DNA of 64,000 nt from Roseivivax sediminis (GTDB lineage Bacteria; Pseudomonadota; Alphaproteobacteria; Rhodobacterales; Rhodobacteraceae): positions 62,001 through 126,000 of the forward strand of contig NZ_FOMS01000008.1 in the NCBI RefSeq assembly GCF_900112685.1, in the 5' to 3' direction. Position 1 is the first letter of the stretch; each line of letters starts with the position of its first letter. Shown piece after piece: positions 42,929-52,796 of the stretch. The translations under genes were made by a program, and so were the position numbers. Below the pieces are notes generated by a model. The model saw only the letters and a program-made list of their open reading frames with translations. It ran no database searches and had not been told where the DNA came from.

Positions 42929-44449
42929 ATGTTGTTTCGCGCCCTTCTTGCCGGTCTCCTCCTAGCCGCGCCGGCCGCCGCCGACCCGATCCTCGAAGAA
43001 CCGCACCTGTCCATCGTCCCGCGCACCGCGGAAGAGCAGACGCGAATCGATGCCGTCACCGCCACGCCCGGCAGCTTCGACGCCGCCGAGCAGTTCGAGG
43101 AAAACCCCGCCGGCGCCGCAACGGTGCGGGCGCGCACCACCGCGGACGCCTTTTCGCAGGCCTCGGGCAACATCCCGTTCGAGCGGGAACTGGACTTCAA
43201 GGTCGGGAACGGGCTGTTCAAGAAGCTCTGGGTGTCGGCGCCGGCCTCGACCAAGGCCTCTGACGGGCTCGGCCCGCTCTATAATGCGCGGTCCTGCCAG
43301 CGCTGCCATCTCAAGGACGGGCGCGGGCGCCTGCCCGAAAGCGGCGGCGACGGCTTCTTCCTGCGCGTGTCGGTGCCCCATGAAGGCCCGGCCGAGACGG
43401 CGATCCAGCGCTATCTGGACAAGATCGGCGACGACACCCCGCGCACCGCGCCGCACCCGGTCTACGGATCTCAACTCCAGGACAAGGCGGTCGCCGGCTT
43501 CCCGGCAGAGGCGCAGTTCGTCATCTCCTACGAAGAGCGCGAAGTGGGACTGTCGGACGGAGAGACGGCGACGCTCCGCGTCCCGACATACGCCATCGAG
43601 GCGCCCGGATACGGCGAGCCCGAAGAGATCCAGACCAGCCCGCGCCTCGCGCCGCAGATGATCGGGCTGGGCCTGCTGGAGGCGATCCCGGCGGCCGACA
43701 TCCTCGCCTGGGCCGACCCGGACGATGCCGACGGCGACGGTATCTCGGGGCGGGCGCAGATCGTCTGGTCGGTGGAATACGACCGGCCGATGCTGGGCCG
43801 CTTCGGCTGGAAGGGGGGAAACCCCACGGTGCGCGAACAGACGGCCTCCGCCTTCGCGGGCGACATCGGCATCTCCTCTCCGCTCTTCAAGGATGGGTTC
43901 GGGGAGTGCATGGCGACCCAGGACGCCTGCATCAACGCGCCCCATGGCGGCGAGGGCGAAGCGCCGGAGATCGGCGCCGAGGGGCTGGACCTCGTGACCT
44001 TCTACGCCCGCAACCTTGCCGTCCCGGCCCGGCGCGACGTGGACAACCCGGAGGTCCTGCGCGGCAAGCAGGTGTTCCACGACACCGGCTGCGCGAACTG
44101 CCACCGGGCGAAATACGTCACCCACCGGCTGAAGGATCAGCCCGAGCAGAGCTTCCAGCTGATCTGGCCGATGACCGACCTGCTGCTGCATGACATGGGC
44201 GAGGGGCTGGCCGACCACCGGCCCGAGGCGCGGGCAACGGGCCGCGAATGGCGCACGCCGCCGCTCTGGGGGATCGGGATGACCTCGCGCGTGAGCGGCG
44301 AGGAACGCTACCTGCACGACGGGCGCGCCCGCTCGCTTCTGGAGGCCGTCCTGTGGCACGGTGGCGAGGCGGAGGCGGCACGCAGCCGCGTGGAGACGAT
44401 GCCGAAAGCCGACCGAGACGCCCTGATCCGCTACCTGGAGAGCCTGTGA
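42929..44449 (+). CDS. Di-haem oxidoreductase (DUF1111, thiol-oxidoreductase-like)
   Basis: 506 residues from the ATG at 42929; a TTG at 42869 is an alternative. Residues 1-19 form a signal peptide ending AAA, then Asp. Two haem-c motifs are present: CQRCH (in RSCQRCHLKDGRG, about residue 128) and CANCH (in GCANCHRAKYVT, about residue 391). The layout matches the DUF1111/di-haem oxidoreductase family, which occurs with imelysin genes in iron-uptake clusters. It may redox-cycle iron or a thiol in the periplasm. The next imelysin gene overlaps it by one base (TGATG). Confidence 0.92.
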   Translation: MLFRALLAGLLLAAPAAADPILEEPHLSIVPRTAEEQTRIDAVTATPGSFDAAEQFEENPAGAATVRARTTADAFSQASGNIPFERELDFKVGNGLFKKLWVSAPASTKASDGLGPLYNARSCQRCHLKDGRGRLPESGGDGFFLRVSVPHEGPAETAIQRYLDKIGDDTPRTAPHPVYGSQLQDKAVAGFPAEAQFVISYEEREVGLSDGETATLRVPTYAIEAPGYGEPEEIQTSPRLAPQMIGLGLLEAIPAADILAWADPDDADGDGISGRAQIVWSVEYDRPMLGRFGWKGGNPTVREQTASAFAGDIGISSPLFKDGFGECMATQDACINAPHGGEGEAPEIGAEGLDLVTFYARNLAVPARRDVDNPEVLRGKQVFHDTGCANCHRAKYVTHRLKDQPEQSFQLIWPMTDLLLHDMGEGLADHRPEARATGREWRTPPLWGIGMTSRVSGEERYLHDGRARSLLEAVLWHGGEAEAARSRVETMPKADRDALIRYLESL

Positions 44450-45432
44450 TGCGCCACGCCGTCCTTGCCCTGTCGCTTCTCGCGACGCCCGCCGTGGCCG
44501 GCGTCGAAGAGGCGATCACCGATCACGCCCTGTCCGCCACCGACCGCTTTGCAGAGGCGGCAGGCGCGCTGGCCGAGACGGCCGGGAACGATTGCACCGC
44601 CGAGGCGCTGCGCCCGGCCTGGAACGACGCCTTCGACGCCTGGCTCGGGCTCGCGCATCTGCGCTTCGGCCCGCTGGAGACGGGGAGCCGGGCGCTCTCC
44701 ATCGCCTTCTGGCCCGATCCGCGCGGGATGATCCCGCGCACGGTGTCGGGCATCGTGGCAGACGCCGATCCCATCGTCGAGACGCCCGAGGGCTTTGCGG
44801 AAGTGTCCATCGCGGCCCGCGGCCTCTTCGCGATGGAGCGGCTGCTTTATGCCGAGGATCTATCGGCCTACGCCGCGGGCGATTATGCCTGCACGCTTGC
44901 CTGGGCGCAGGCGCAGGACCTGGCGCGCATGGGGAACGCAATCGCCGAGGACTGGGAGGCCTTCGCGGAGACGATCCGCACCGCCGGCGAAGCCGGGAAC
45001 GATACCTTCCTGTCGGAGCGCGAGCCGCGGCAAGCGTTCTATACCGCGCTGACCACGGGGATGTCCTTCGTCATCGACCAGCGGCTCGGCCGGCCGCTGG
45101 GCAGCTTCGACGACCCGCGCCCGGACCGGGCGGAGGCGCGGCTGTCGGGCCGAGCGCTGCGCAACGTCACGCTTTCGGTGGAGGCATTGCGCGACCTCGC
45201 CCGCGCGCTCGCGCCCGGAGAGATCCCGCAGACCGACGCCGCCTTCGCCCGCGCGCTGACCACGGCGGGGCGGATCGACGCAGGGGATTTCTCGGGCGTG
45301 TCGGACCCGAGGCAGCGCATCGTCGTGGAGGCGTTGCAGCAGCAGCTTGTCGAGGCGCGTGAGAACGCCGCGAACGAGATCGGCGTGCCGCTCGGCGTGT
45401 CGGCCGGCTTCAACGCGTCGGACGGGGACTGA
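44449..45432 (+). CDS. Second imelysin-family protein, motif His replaced
   Basis: 327 residues from an ATG overlapping the di-haem gene stop (TGATG). Residues 1-17 form a signal peptide ending AVA. The domain is the imelysin type but shorter than in the first protein. The motif corresponding to GYHAIEFLLW reads GLFAMERLLY, so the His of GxHxxE is Phe while Glu remains. Metal binding at that site is thus likely altered. It is co-translated with the di-haem protein and the following DUF1513 protein. Confidence 0.88.
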   Translation: MRHAVLALSLLATPAVAGVEEAITDHALSATDRFAEAAGALAETAGNDCTAEALRPAWNDAFDAWLGLAHLRFGPLETGSRALSIAFWPDPRGMIPRTVSGIVADADPIVETPEGFAEVSIAARGLFAMERLLYAEDLSAYAAGDYACTLAWAQAQDLARMGNAIAEDWEAFAETIRTAGEAGNDTFLSEREPRQAFYTALTTGMSFVIDQRLGRPLGSFDDPRPDRAEARLSGRALRNVTLSVEALRDLARALAPGEIPQTDAAFARALTTAGRIDAGDFSGVSDPRQRIVVEALQQQLVEARENAANEIGVPLGVSAGFNASDGD

Positions 45433-45457
45433 CCCGCCGCCCCGAAAGGAGAGCACC

Positions 45458-46531
45458 ATGCCCACGCGCCGCGGTTTCCTGACCAGCCTTCTGGCCGCCT
45501 CCACCCTGCCCGCGCTGAGTTGGGCCGACGCCGGCAGCCCCGCCTATCTCGGCGCGGCGAAGGGGGCGTCGGGGCGTTTTTCGCTCATCGGGCTCGGCGC
45601 GGATGCCTCGCGGCGCTTCGCCGTGCCGCTGCCGGGCCGCGGCCACGCCGCCGCCGCGCATCCCTCCGCGCCCGAGGCGGTCGCCTTCGCCCGCCGCCCC
45701 GGCACCTTCGCGCTGGTGATCGACTGCGCCGCAGGACACGTCGCGCACCGGCTGGAGGCGCCGGAGGGGCGACATTTCTACGGCCACGGCGCCTTCGTCG
45801 CAGGCGGCACGATCCTCTGCACGACGGAGAACGACATGGGCAGCGGCGCGGGCCGCATCGGCCTCTGGTCGCGCCCCGACGGCTACCGCCGGATCGGGGA
45901 GGTCGCGACCCACGGCATCGGCCCCCACGACCTCCTGCGGCTTTCGGGCGACGTGCTGGCGGTGGCGAATGGTGGCATCCGTACCCACCCGGACACGGGT
46001 CGCGAGAAGCTGAACCTCGACACGATGGCGCCCTCGCTGAGCTACCTGACACCCGAGGGCGAGCTTCTCGACCAGGTGACGCTCGATCCCGAGCTGCACA
46101 AGAACTCCATCCGCCACCTCGCCGCGGCGGCGGACGGCACCGTCGCCTTCGCGATGCAGTGGCAGGGCGAGGCGATGGCACCGGTGCCGCTGCTGGGCCT
46201 GCACCGGCGCGGATCGGCGCCGCGATTGCTGGCGGCCGATGACGGCGAGCAGATCGCCATGCAGGGCTATGCCGGGTCGGTCGCGATCTCCTGGGACGGC
46301 GCGCGCGTCGGCATCACCTCGCCGCGCGGCGGTCGGCTGCATGTCTTTGGCCGCGCGGACGGCGCCTGCACGATCCTGCGGCGGCCCGACATCTGCGGGC
46401 TCGCCCCTTCGGCGGACGGGTTCACCGCCACCGACGGCATGGGCGGGGTGCTGCGCGTGACCGATCGGCTGGCCCCGCTTGCCGCAGACCCGGGCACGGC
46501 GTGGGACAATCACCTCATCGCCATCGGCTGA
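45458..46531 (+). CDS. DUF1513 family periplasmic protein, Tat-type signal
   Basis: 357 residues with AAAGGAGAG 4 nt before the ATG at 45458. The N-terminus MPTRRGFLTSLLAAS carries a twin-arginine signal (RRGFL), so it is exported folded. The rest has repeated beta-strand segments (GRGHAAAAHPSAPE, GHVAHRLEAPEGRHFYGHGA, GDVLAVANGG), like a beta-propeller. Members of DUF1513 sit with imelysins and DUF1111 proteins, which implies a role in iron uptake, not defined. It ends the iron cluster. Confidence 0.9.
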   Translation: MPTRRGFLTSLLAASTLPALSWADAGSPAYLGAAKGASGRFSLIGLGADASRRFAVPLPGRGHAAAAHPSAPEAVAFARRPGTFALVIDCAAGHVAHRLEAPEGRHFYGHGAFVAGGTILCTTENDMGSGAGRIGLWSRPDGYRRIGEVATHGIGPHDLLRLSGDVLAVANGGIRTHPDTGREKLNLDTMAPSLSYLTPEGELLDQVTLDPELHKNSIRHLAAAADGTVAFAMQWQGEAMAPVPLLGLHRRGSAPRLLAADDGEQIAMQGYAGSVAISWDGARVGITSPRGGRLHVFGRADGACTILRRPDICGLAPSADGFTATDGMGGVLRVTDRLAPLAADPGTAWDNHLIAIG

Positions 46532-46582
46532 GGCTGTTCCCCCTCGCGCCTCCGCGCCCCGGCGACTAACGTCGGCCCCAAT

Positions 46583-47620
46583 ATGCGACTCAGCACGATC
46601 ACCTACGGCACGGCCCTCGCAATCATGCTCGGCTGGCTCTTCTGGATGGGCAAGCCACTGCTATTGCCCGTGCTCACAGCCATCGTGTCGCTATACGTCC
46701 TGTCGGCGGCGGCCACGGCGCTCTCGCGGCTGCCGCTGATCGGGCTGCTCCCGCTCTGGGCATTGCGCACGCTGGTCCTGATCGCCTTCGCCACCGGGCT
46801 CTTCGTGCTTTTCTTCATGCTGATGGCGAATTTCGGCCGCGTCGCCGCTGCGGTGCCCGGCTACGAGGAGAACCTCGACCGGCTCGTTGCCCGCGGCGCC
46901 ACGATGTTCGGCATCGAGGACGAACCCAACTGGGCCATCGTGCGGGACAACACACTGGGGCGGATCGACGTCGCCAGCTACATCGCCCCGCTCGCCAACC
47001 AGATTCGGGGCTTCGGCACGACGCTGTTCCTCATCGTACTCTACGCGGCGTTCTTCTTCGCCGAACGCGCGCTCTTTGCCGACAAGGTGACCATCGCACT
47101 CGGCGGGATGCAGCGCGGCAAGAAGGCGGTGGACCTCGTCGACCGGATCAACGGCCGGATCAGCGACTACCTTCTGGTGAAGACCCTCGTGAACGTGGTG
47201 CTGGGCCTGATCTCCTTCGGCATCATGTGGGTGATCGGGATCGAGTTCGCGGTGTTCTGGGCCGTGCTGATCGGTTTTCTCAACTACGTGCCCTATTTCG
47301 GATCGCTCATCGGGGTGCTGTTTCCGGTGCTGCTGAGCCTCGTGCAGTCCGGCTCCTTCGGCTTCGCAGGGCTGGCGCTTGTCACCCTGACGGTCGCGCA
47401 GGTCTATGTCGGCGCCGTGCTGGAGCCGCGACTGATGGGCCGCACCTTCAACCTGTCGCCGGCTGTGGTGCTGCTGGCGCTGGCGTTCTGGGGCGCGCTC
47501 TGGGGGATCGCGGGGGCGATCCTCGCGGTGCCGCTGACCGCGAGCCTCGTCATCGTGCTCGCCGAGATCGAGGCAACGCGGCCCGTGGCCGTGATGCTGT
47601 CGGCACGGGGCCGCATTTGA
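46583..47620 (+). CDS. AI-2E family transporter (PerM/TqsA type)
   Basis: 345 residues with about seven or eight membrane helices: a pair near residues 8-50, one at about 63-85, then after a long loop one at about 151-168 and a block from about 205 to 335. The conserved family motif NYVPYFGSLIGVLFPVLLSL is present in the C-terminal half. Family members export small molecules (AI-2 or ions); the substrate cannot be told. The ribosome site is weak. The next gene overlaps it by 4 bp. Confidence 0.88.
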   Translation: MRLSTITYGTALAIMLGWLFWMGKPLLLPVLTAIVSLYVLSAAATALSRLPLIGLLPLWALRTLVLIAFATGLFVLFFMLMANFGRVAAAVPGYEENLDRLVARGATMFGIEDEPNWAIVRDNTLGRIDVASYIAPLANQIRGFGTTLFLIVLYAAFFFAERALFADKVTIALGGMQRGKKAVDLVDRINGRISDYLLVKTLVNVVLGLISFGIMWVIGIEFAVFWAVLIGFLNYVPYFGSLIGVLFPVLLSLVQSGSFGFAGLALVTLTVAQVYVGAVLEPRLMGRTFNLSPAVVLLALAFWGALWGIAGAILAVPLTASLVIVLAEIEATRPVAVMLSARGRI

Positions 47621-48717
47621 CGCTGGAGATCTTTCTCGCCACCGCCCCGGGGCTGGAGCCGCTTCTGGCAGAAGAGGCGCGCGCGGCAGACTTTGCCGAA
47701 GTGGCCGAAACGGCGGGCGGCGTCACCGTCACCGGCGGCTGGCCCGAAGTGTGGCGCGCCAATCTCGTGCTGCGCGGCGCCGCGCGGGTACTGGTGCGGA
47801 TCGGCGGCTTTCACGCCGCGCATCTGGCACAGCTCGACAAGCGGGCGACGAAGTTTCCCTGGGCCGAGACGCTGAGGCCGGATCGCCCGGTGCGCGTGGA
47901 GGTCACGACGCGCCGCTCGAAGATCTATCATGCCGGCGCCGCGCAACAGCGGATCGAGGGCGGGCTCTCGGCCGGCGGCATCCGGGTGGACCCCGAGGCC
48001 GGGATCGTCCTGAAGACACGGATCGAGAACGACTTCGTGCGTTTCAGCCTCGAGTCCAGCGGCGCGCCCCTGCACCGCCGCGGTTTCAAACAGGCGGTCG
48101 GAAAGGCACCGATGCGCGAGACGCTCGCCGCGCTGTTCCTACGCGCCTGCGGCTATGACGGAGAGGAGCCGGTGCTCGACCCGATGTGCGGCTCGGGCAC
48201 CTTCGTGCTGGAGGCCGCCGAGATCGCCGCCGGCCTTCCCCCCGGCCGCGCGCGCCGCTTCGCCTTCGAGGACTTCGCCAGCTTCGACCCCGCAGCATGG
48301 GACGAGATGCGCCGCAGCGCCCCGGCCCCGGCCGGTCCGCCCCGCTTTTACGGCTCGGACCGCGACCAGGGCGCGGTGCAGGGCGCTGCCGCGAACGCCG
48401 AGCGCGCGGGCGTTGCGCCGCTCTGTTCCTTCACCTGCCGGCCGGTAAGCGAGCTGGCGCGGCCGGACGGAGCGCCGGGCCTTGTCATCGTCAACCCGCC
48501 CTACGGCACGCGGGTCGGCAACAAGAAGCTGCTCTACGCGATCCACGGCGCGCTCGGCGAGGTGCTGAAGACCCGCTTTTCCGGCTGGCGCGTCGGGCTT
48601 GTGACCTCCGACAAGGCGCTCGCCAGGGCCACCGCCCTGCCCTTCCGCCCGCCCGGGCCGCCAGTGCCGCATGGCGGGCTGAAGGTGCAGCTCTGGCAGA
48701 CGGGCCCCCTGCGATGA
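47617..48717 (+). CDS. THUMP-domain class I RNA methyltransferase (RlmL N-terminal-like)
   Basis: 366 residues from a TTG that overlaps the previous stop (TTGA), so start use depends on coupling. The N-terminal region (about 1-150) has THUMP-like strands (EIFLATAPGLEPLLAEE, then RVEVTTRRSKIYHAG). The methyltransferase domain has DPMCGSGTFVLEAAEIA for SAM binding and NPPYG as the catalytic N-P-P-Y motif. It methylates RNA, most likely 23S rRNA guanine-N2 as in RlmL. It lacks the second C-terminal methyltransferase domain of E. coli RlmL. Confidence 0.9.
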   Translation: MTLEIFLATAPGLEPLLAEEARAADFAEVAETAGGVTVTGGWPEVWRANLVLRGAARVLVRIGGFHAAHLAQLDKRATKFPWAETLRPDRPVRVEVTTRRSKIYHAGAAQQRIEGGLSAGGIRVDPEAGIVLKTRIENDFVRFSLESSGAPLHRRGFKQAVGKAPMRETLAALFLRACGYDGEEPVLDPMCGSGTFVLEAAEIAAGLPPGRARRFAFEDFASFDPAAWDEMRRSAPAPAGPPRFYGSDRDQGAVQGAAANAERAGVAPLCSFTCRPVSELARPDGAPGLVIVNPPYGTRVGNKKLLYAIHGALGEVLKTRFSGWRVGLVTSDKALARATALPFRPPGPPVPHGGLKVQLWQTGPLR

Positions 48718-48783
48718 CGGCCGCCCGCCCTTGCCGCATCGTCGGCCCATGTTACTTCCCCCGTTCGGCAGAAAGGGTTTCCC

Positions 48784-49443
48784 ATGGCTGAAAAGCCCCG
48801 CACCTTCGGCGTGATCGGGCTCGGCAATTTCGGGTCCACCGTCGCGAAGGAACTGACGCGCTTCGGCAACCAGGTCATCGGCATCGACATCAACAAGGAC
48901 CGCGTCGCCGCTCATGCGGACGAGATCGCAGAGGCGATGATCGTCGATGCCCGCGACGACCGCGCGGTGAAGGAGGCCGGCCTCGGCGATTGCCACGTCG
49001 CCCTCGTGGCGATGGGCGCGGATCTCGAGGCGTCGATCCTCGCGGCGATGAACCTCAAGCTCGCGGGGGTGGAGAAGGTCTGGGCCAAGGCCCGTACCAA
49101 GACCCATCACCGCATCCTGTCGCGCATCGGCGTCGACCGCATCATCCACCCGGAGGTGGAGGTCGGCCAGCACGTCGCGCAGGTGCTCCACAACCCGCTG
49201 ATCCGCGACTACATCAGCCTCGGCAACGGCTTCTACGTGGTCAATTTCCGCATCCCCGAAAGCCTCGAGGGCAAGACGCTGGACGAACTGTCGCACAAGG
49301 ATCACGACCTGCGCTGCGTCGGCGTGATGCGCGGGACCGAGTTCCTCGGCATGGACGGCGAAGGCTGCCAGTTCCAGAGCGATGATCTGCTGCTGCTTCT
49401 CGGCAAGCGCGGCGATCTGCGCGCCTTCGCCGCCAGCCTCTGA
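48784..49443 (+). CDS. ktrA: Potassium uptake regulatory subunit (TrkA/KtrA type)
   Basis: 219 residues with AAAGGG upstream of the ATG. The N-terminal RCK Rossmann domain starts FGVIGLGNFGSTVAKEL (NAD/ATP binding), with IDINKDRVAAHAD after it. The C-terminal RCK_C domain lies at about residues 135-219. The single Rossmann domain is the KtrA form, not the duplicated TrkA. It gates the membrane channel encoded 4 bp downstream in response to nucleotides. Confidence 0.9.
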   Translation: MAEKPRTFGVIGLGNFGSTVAKELTRFGNQVIGIDINKDRVAAHADEIAEAMIVDARDDRAVKEAGLGDCHVALVAMGADLEASILAAMNLKLAGVEKVWAKARTKTHHRILSRIGVDRIIHPEVEVGQHVAQVLHNPLIRDYISLGNGFYVVNFRIPESLEGKTLDELSHKDHDLRCVGVMRGTEFLGMDGEGCQFQSDDLLLLLGKRGDLRAFAASL

Positions 49444-49447
49444 CACG

Positions 49448-50797
49448 ATGGCGTTCGTCGGCATCCGGTCCGGGCTGCGCTGGCGCGTCCTCAAGCTGTC
49501 GCCGCCGGCGCTCCTGGCGAGCTTCTATCTCGTTCTGGTCGTCCTCGGCGGGGTCTTTCTGCACCTGCCCTTCGCCAATACCGGCGGGCTGACGGTCATG
49601 GACACGCTATTCACCTCGATGTCAGCGGTGACAGTGACCGGACTGACCGTGGTCGATACCGGCGGGGACTACACGCTGGCGGGCCAGGCGGGGATCCTGG
49701 TTCTGATGCAGTTGGGCGGGCTCGGGCTCGTGACCTTCGCGGTCTTCGTTCTGGCCTCGCTCGGGGTACAGCTCGGCCTCGGCCAGCGCCTGATCCTGCG
49801 CGAGGACCTCAACCAGAGCTCCTTCGGCGATCTCATGCAGCTCGTGAAGACCGTCTTCGTCGTTGCGCTGGGCTGCGAGGCGGTCGGGGCGATACTGCTC
49901 GCCATCGTCTTCGTGCCCGATCACGGCTGGGGGCCGGGCCTGTGGGCGGCGGTGTTCCACGCGGTCTCGGCCTTCAACAACGCGGGCTTCTCGCTCTGGT
50001 CCGAGAGCCTGGTCGACTATGCCACCGATCCGGTGGTGAACATCGTCGTACCAATGCTGTTCATCATCGGCGGGCTCGGCTTCGTGGTGCTGAACGATAT
50101 CCGGCGCAAGCGCAGCTGGCGCAGATTCACGCTGCACTCCAAGATCATGCTGGTGATGAGCCTCGTGCTGATCTTCTACGGCTGGGCAACCTTCGCGATC
50201 CTCGAATGGACCAATCCGGGCACGCTCGGCGCGTATGACGACGCAGTTTCGCGACTCGTCGTCAGCTGGTTCCAGGCGGTCACGCCACGCACCGCCGGTT
50301 TCAACACGATCGACACCGGGGAGATACGCGATTCCACCGCGCTGATGACCATGACACTGATGCTCGTCGGGGCCGGCTCCACCTCCACCGCAGGCGGGAT
50401 CAAGGTCACGACCTTCGCGGTGCTGATCCTCGCCACGCTCGCCTTCTTCCGGCGCGAGAGCGAGCTGCACCTCTTCCGCCGCTCCCTCGGCGTCGACGAG
50501 GTGATGAAGGTGCTGGCGCTGACGGTGGTGTCCATGCTGATCGTGCTGAGCGCGATCTTCTTCGTCTCGATCACCCATGACGGATCGTTCCTGTCGCTGG
50601 CCTTCGAAATCTGCTCGGCCTTCGGGACGGTGGGACTGACGATGGGCGCGACGCCCGAACTCGACACCTTCGGCCGCCTCGTGGTGATGACGGTGATGTT
50701 CCTCGGACGGGTCGGGCCGCTGACGCTCGGATTCTTCATCGCCACGCACAGCGCGGCGCGCGTGCGCTACCCACCGGGCCGGATCTTCCTCGGCTGA
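49448..50797 (+). CDS. ktrB: Potassium transporter membrane subunit (KtrB/TrkH type)
   Basis: 449 residues from the ATG at 49448. Four pore-loop repeats of the SKT superfamily are visible: AVTVTGLTVVDT, FHAVSAFNNAGFSL, TPRTAGFNTID and CSAFGTVGLTMG; each has the filter Gly. Ten or so hydrophobic helices surround them. It transports K+ (or Na+-coupled K+) under KtrA control. It ends just before convergent lpd; a hairpin element separates them. Confidence 0.93.
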   Translation: MAFVGIRSGLRWRVLKLSPPALLASFYLVLVVLGGVFLHLPFANTGGLTVMDTLFTSMSAVTVTGLTVVDTGGDYTLAGQAGILVLMQLGGLGLVTFAVFVLASLGVQLGLGQRLILREDLNQSSFGDLMQLVKTVFVVALGCEAVGAILLAIVFVPDHGWGPGLWAAVFHAVSAFNNAGFSLWSESLVDYATDPVVNIVVPMLFIIGGLGFVVLNDIRRKRSWRRFTLHSKIMLVMSLVLIFYGWATFAILEWTNPGTLGAYDDAVSRLVVSWFQAVTPRTAGFNTIDTGEIRDSTALMTMTLMLVGAGSTSTAGGIKVTTFAVLILATLAFFRRESELHLFRRSLGVDEVMKVLALTVVSMLIVLSAIFFVSITHDGSFLSLAFEICSAFGTVGLTMGATPELDTFGRLVVMTVMFLGRVGPLTLGFFIATHSAARVRYPPGRIFLG

Positions 50798-50824
50798 GGC
50801 GCACCGGGCTGGCGGCACACCCCT

Positions 50825-50873
50825 GCTTCTTTGGGCCGGAAATACTCCGGGGGTGTGGGGGCAGCGCCCCCAC
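50825..50873. repeat. Intergenic two-hairpin family element, copy C
   Basis: Lies between convergent ktrB and lpd. It reads CTTCTTTGGGCCGGAAATACTCC, given as two parts: CTTCTTTGGGCC and GGAAATACTCCGGGGG. A perfect 8-bp stem GTGGGGGC/GCCCCCAC with loop AGC follows (50855-50873). Orientation is opposite to copies A and B. It probably terminates both genes. Confidence 0.75.
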
Positions 50874-50880
50874 GACCTCG

Positions 50881-52269
50881 TCACATGTGGATCGGCCCGT
50901 CGCCGCAGGCGAGCGCGGCCTCGCGCACCGCCTCGGAATAGGTCGGGTGCGCGTGGCACGTCATCGCCACGTCCTCGGCCGCGGCGCCGAACTCCATCGC
51001 CACGCAGATCTCGTGGATCAGATCCCCCGCCATCGGCCCGATGATATGGGCCCCGAGGATACGGTCGGTCTCCTTGTCGGCGAGGATCTTCACGAAACCG
51101 TCGGCGGCGAAGTTGGCCTTGGCCCGGCCGTTGCCCATGAAGGAGAACTTTCCGGTCTTGTAGGCGCGGCCCTCATCCTTGAGGTCCTGCTCGGTCTTGC
51201 CGACCGCCGCGACCTCGGGATGGGTGTAGATCACGCTCGGGATCACGCCGTAATTGACGTGGCCCGCCTTGCCGGCGATGACCTCGGCCGCCGCCATGCC
51301 CTCGTCCTCGGCCTTGTGGGCGAGCATCGGCCCCTCGGTCGCGTCGCCGATGGCGTAGATCCCGTCCACGGCGGTCTTCCAGTGGCCGTCGGTCTTCACG
51401 AAGCCGCGGTCGGTGATCTCGACCCCCAGCTCCTTGAGGCCCAGCCCCTCGGTCACCGGCTTGCGGCCGGTGGCGACGAGCACGGTGTCGGCCTCCAGCG
51501 TCTCCTCGCTGTCGTCCTTCTTGAGCGTGTAGGTCACCTTGGCCTTGCCGTTCTTGACCTCCGCGCCCTGGACGGCGGCGCCGAGCACGAACTTCATGCC
51601 CTGCTTCGACAGGATCTTCTGGAACTGCTTCTGGACCTCGGCATCCATCGTCGGCGTGATCGTGTCGAGATATTCGAGCACCGTGACCTCCGCCCCGAGG
51701 CGGGCATAGACCGACCCCATCTCGAGCCCGATGACCCCGGCGCCGATCACGATCATCTTCTTGGGGATCTTGGCCAGCTCCAGCGCGCCGGTGGAGGACA
51801 CGATCGTTTTCTCGTCGATCTCCACGCCCTTCAGCTGCGCGACATCGGAGCCGGTGGCGACGATGATGTTCTTCGCCTCGTGCGTCTCGTCCCCGACCTT
51901 GACCTTGCCGGCCTCGGGGATGGAGCCCCAGCCCTTGAGCCAGTCGATCTTGTTCTTCTTGAACAGGTACTCGATGCCCTTGGTGTTGGTTTCGATGGTC
52001 TCGGTCTTGTACTGGAGCATCTGTTTCCAGTCGACCGTGGGCGCCTTGCCCTTGAGGCCCATCTTGGCGAAGTTGTGCTCTGCCTCGTGAAGCTGGTGGG
52101 TGGCGTGCAGCAGCGCCTTCGACGGGATGCAGCCGACGTTGAGACAGGTGCCGCCCAGCGTCTCGCGCCCCTCCACGCAGGCGGTCTTGAGCCCCAGTTG
52201 CGCGGCCCGGATCGCGGCGACGTAGCCGCCGGGGCCGGAGCCGATCACGATGACGTCGTAGCTGGCCAT
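50881..52269 (-). CDS. lpdA: Dihydrolipoyl dehydrogenase (E3)
   Basis: 462 residues from the ATG at 52269 (AAAGGACC upstream). The FAD site [17 protein letters not shown] and the redox-active disulfide [17 protein letters not shown] are at the N-terminus; the NAD site [17 protein letters not shown] is in the middle and the His-Glu pair [15 protein letters not shown] at the end. It reoxidises dihydrolipoamide. At the end of the sucAB gene block it most likely serves the 2-oxoglutarate dehydrogenase complex, with possible sharing by other complexes. Confidence 0.96.
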   Translation of the reverse strand: MASYDVIVIGSGPGGYVAAIRAAQLGLKTACVEGRETLGGTCLNVGCIPSKALLHATHQLHEAEHNFAKMGLKGKAPTVDWKQMLQYKTETIETNTKGIEYLFKKNKIDWLKGWGSIPEAGKVKVGDETHEAKNIIVATGSDVAQLKGVEIDEKTIVSSTGALELAKIPKKMIVIGAGVIGLEMGSVYARLGAEVTVLEYLDTITPTMDAEVQKQFQKILSKQGMKFVLGAAVQGAEVKNGKAKVTYTLKKDDSEETLEADTVLVATGRKPVTEGLGLKELGVEITDRGFVKTDGHWKTAVDGIYAIGDATEGPMLAHKAEDEGMAAAEVIAGKAGHVNYGVIPSVIYTHPEVAAVGKTEQDLKDEGRAYKTGKFSFMGNGRAKANFAADGFVKILADKETDRILGAHIIGPMAGDLIHEICVAMEFGAAAEDVAMTCHAHPTYSEAVREAALACGDGPIHM

Positions 52270-52299
52270 GGAAGTGGTCCTTTCCTTTCGAGGGAGGGG

Positions 52300-52365
52300 G
52301 AGGGGCGCTGCCCCTCTTGCGCCTGCGGCGCAATTCACCCCGGAGTATTTGAGGCCCAAAGAAGC
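52300..52365. repeat. Intergenic two-hairpin element, copy B
   Basis: Lies between lpd and the MAPEG gene. Stem 1 is GAGGGGC/GCCCCTC with loop GCT (52300-52316). Stem 2 is TTGCGCC/GGCGCAA with loop TGC (52317-52333). TTCACCCCGGAGTATTT and GGCCCAAAGAAGC follow and run up to the MAPEG stop codon. It is the best-preserved copy. Confidence 0.8.
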
Positions 52366-52366
52366 A

Positions 52367-52762
52367 TCAGAAGAGGGCGGCGAGAAGCAGGATCAGCGTC
52401 GCGAAGAAGCCGATGGCCCAGATCAGCGAGCGCCAGGGGCGCAATCCGAAGTAATAGGCCGGGACATAGGCGACCCGCGCGGCGAGATAGATCCAGGCGG
52501 CGAGCATGGTGATCGCGTTGGACTTGTCGGCATAGGTGACGACGAAGACCGCTATGGAGAAGAGGATGAGCCCTTCGAAATGGTTGCCGAGGGCGCGCTG
52601 CAGCCGGGCGGTGCCTTCGGAGAGGGGCCGCGAGGGCGGGCGGTCGCGCGCCGAGGTGGTATAGCCGGGGCCGAGCTCGAGGTTCGCGGGGATCGCGAAG
52701 ATGAGGTACTGCACCACTTGCAGGAGCGCGGCGAGCGTGAGGGCGATCAGTTCGGGGGTCAT
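52367..52762 (-). CDS. MAPEG family membrane protein
   Basis: 131 residues with four hydrophobic helices (about 5-26, 65-82, 87-100 and 112-130). A conserved stretch [16 protein letters not shown] follows the first loop and [13 protein letters not shown] is in the third helix, as in bacterial MAPEG proteins. These are small integral membrane proteins related to eicosanoid/glutathione enzymes; in bacteria the substrate is mostly unknown. It lies between a UDG-like gene and lpd on the same strand. Confidence 0.85.
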   Translation of the reverse strand: MTPELIALTLAALLQVVQYLIFAIPANLELGPGYTTSARDRPPSRPLSEGTARLQRALGNHFEGLILFSIAVFVVTYADKSNAITMLAAWIYLAARVAYVPAYYFGLRPWRSLIWAIGFFATLILLLAALF

Positions 52763-52796
52763 GCGAGCTCCGGCATTGGGGTGCGGCGGGGCGGGG

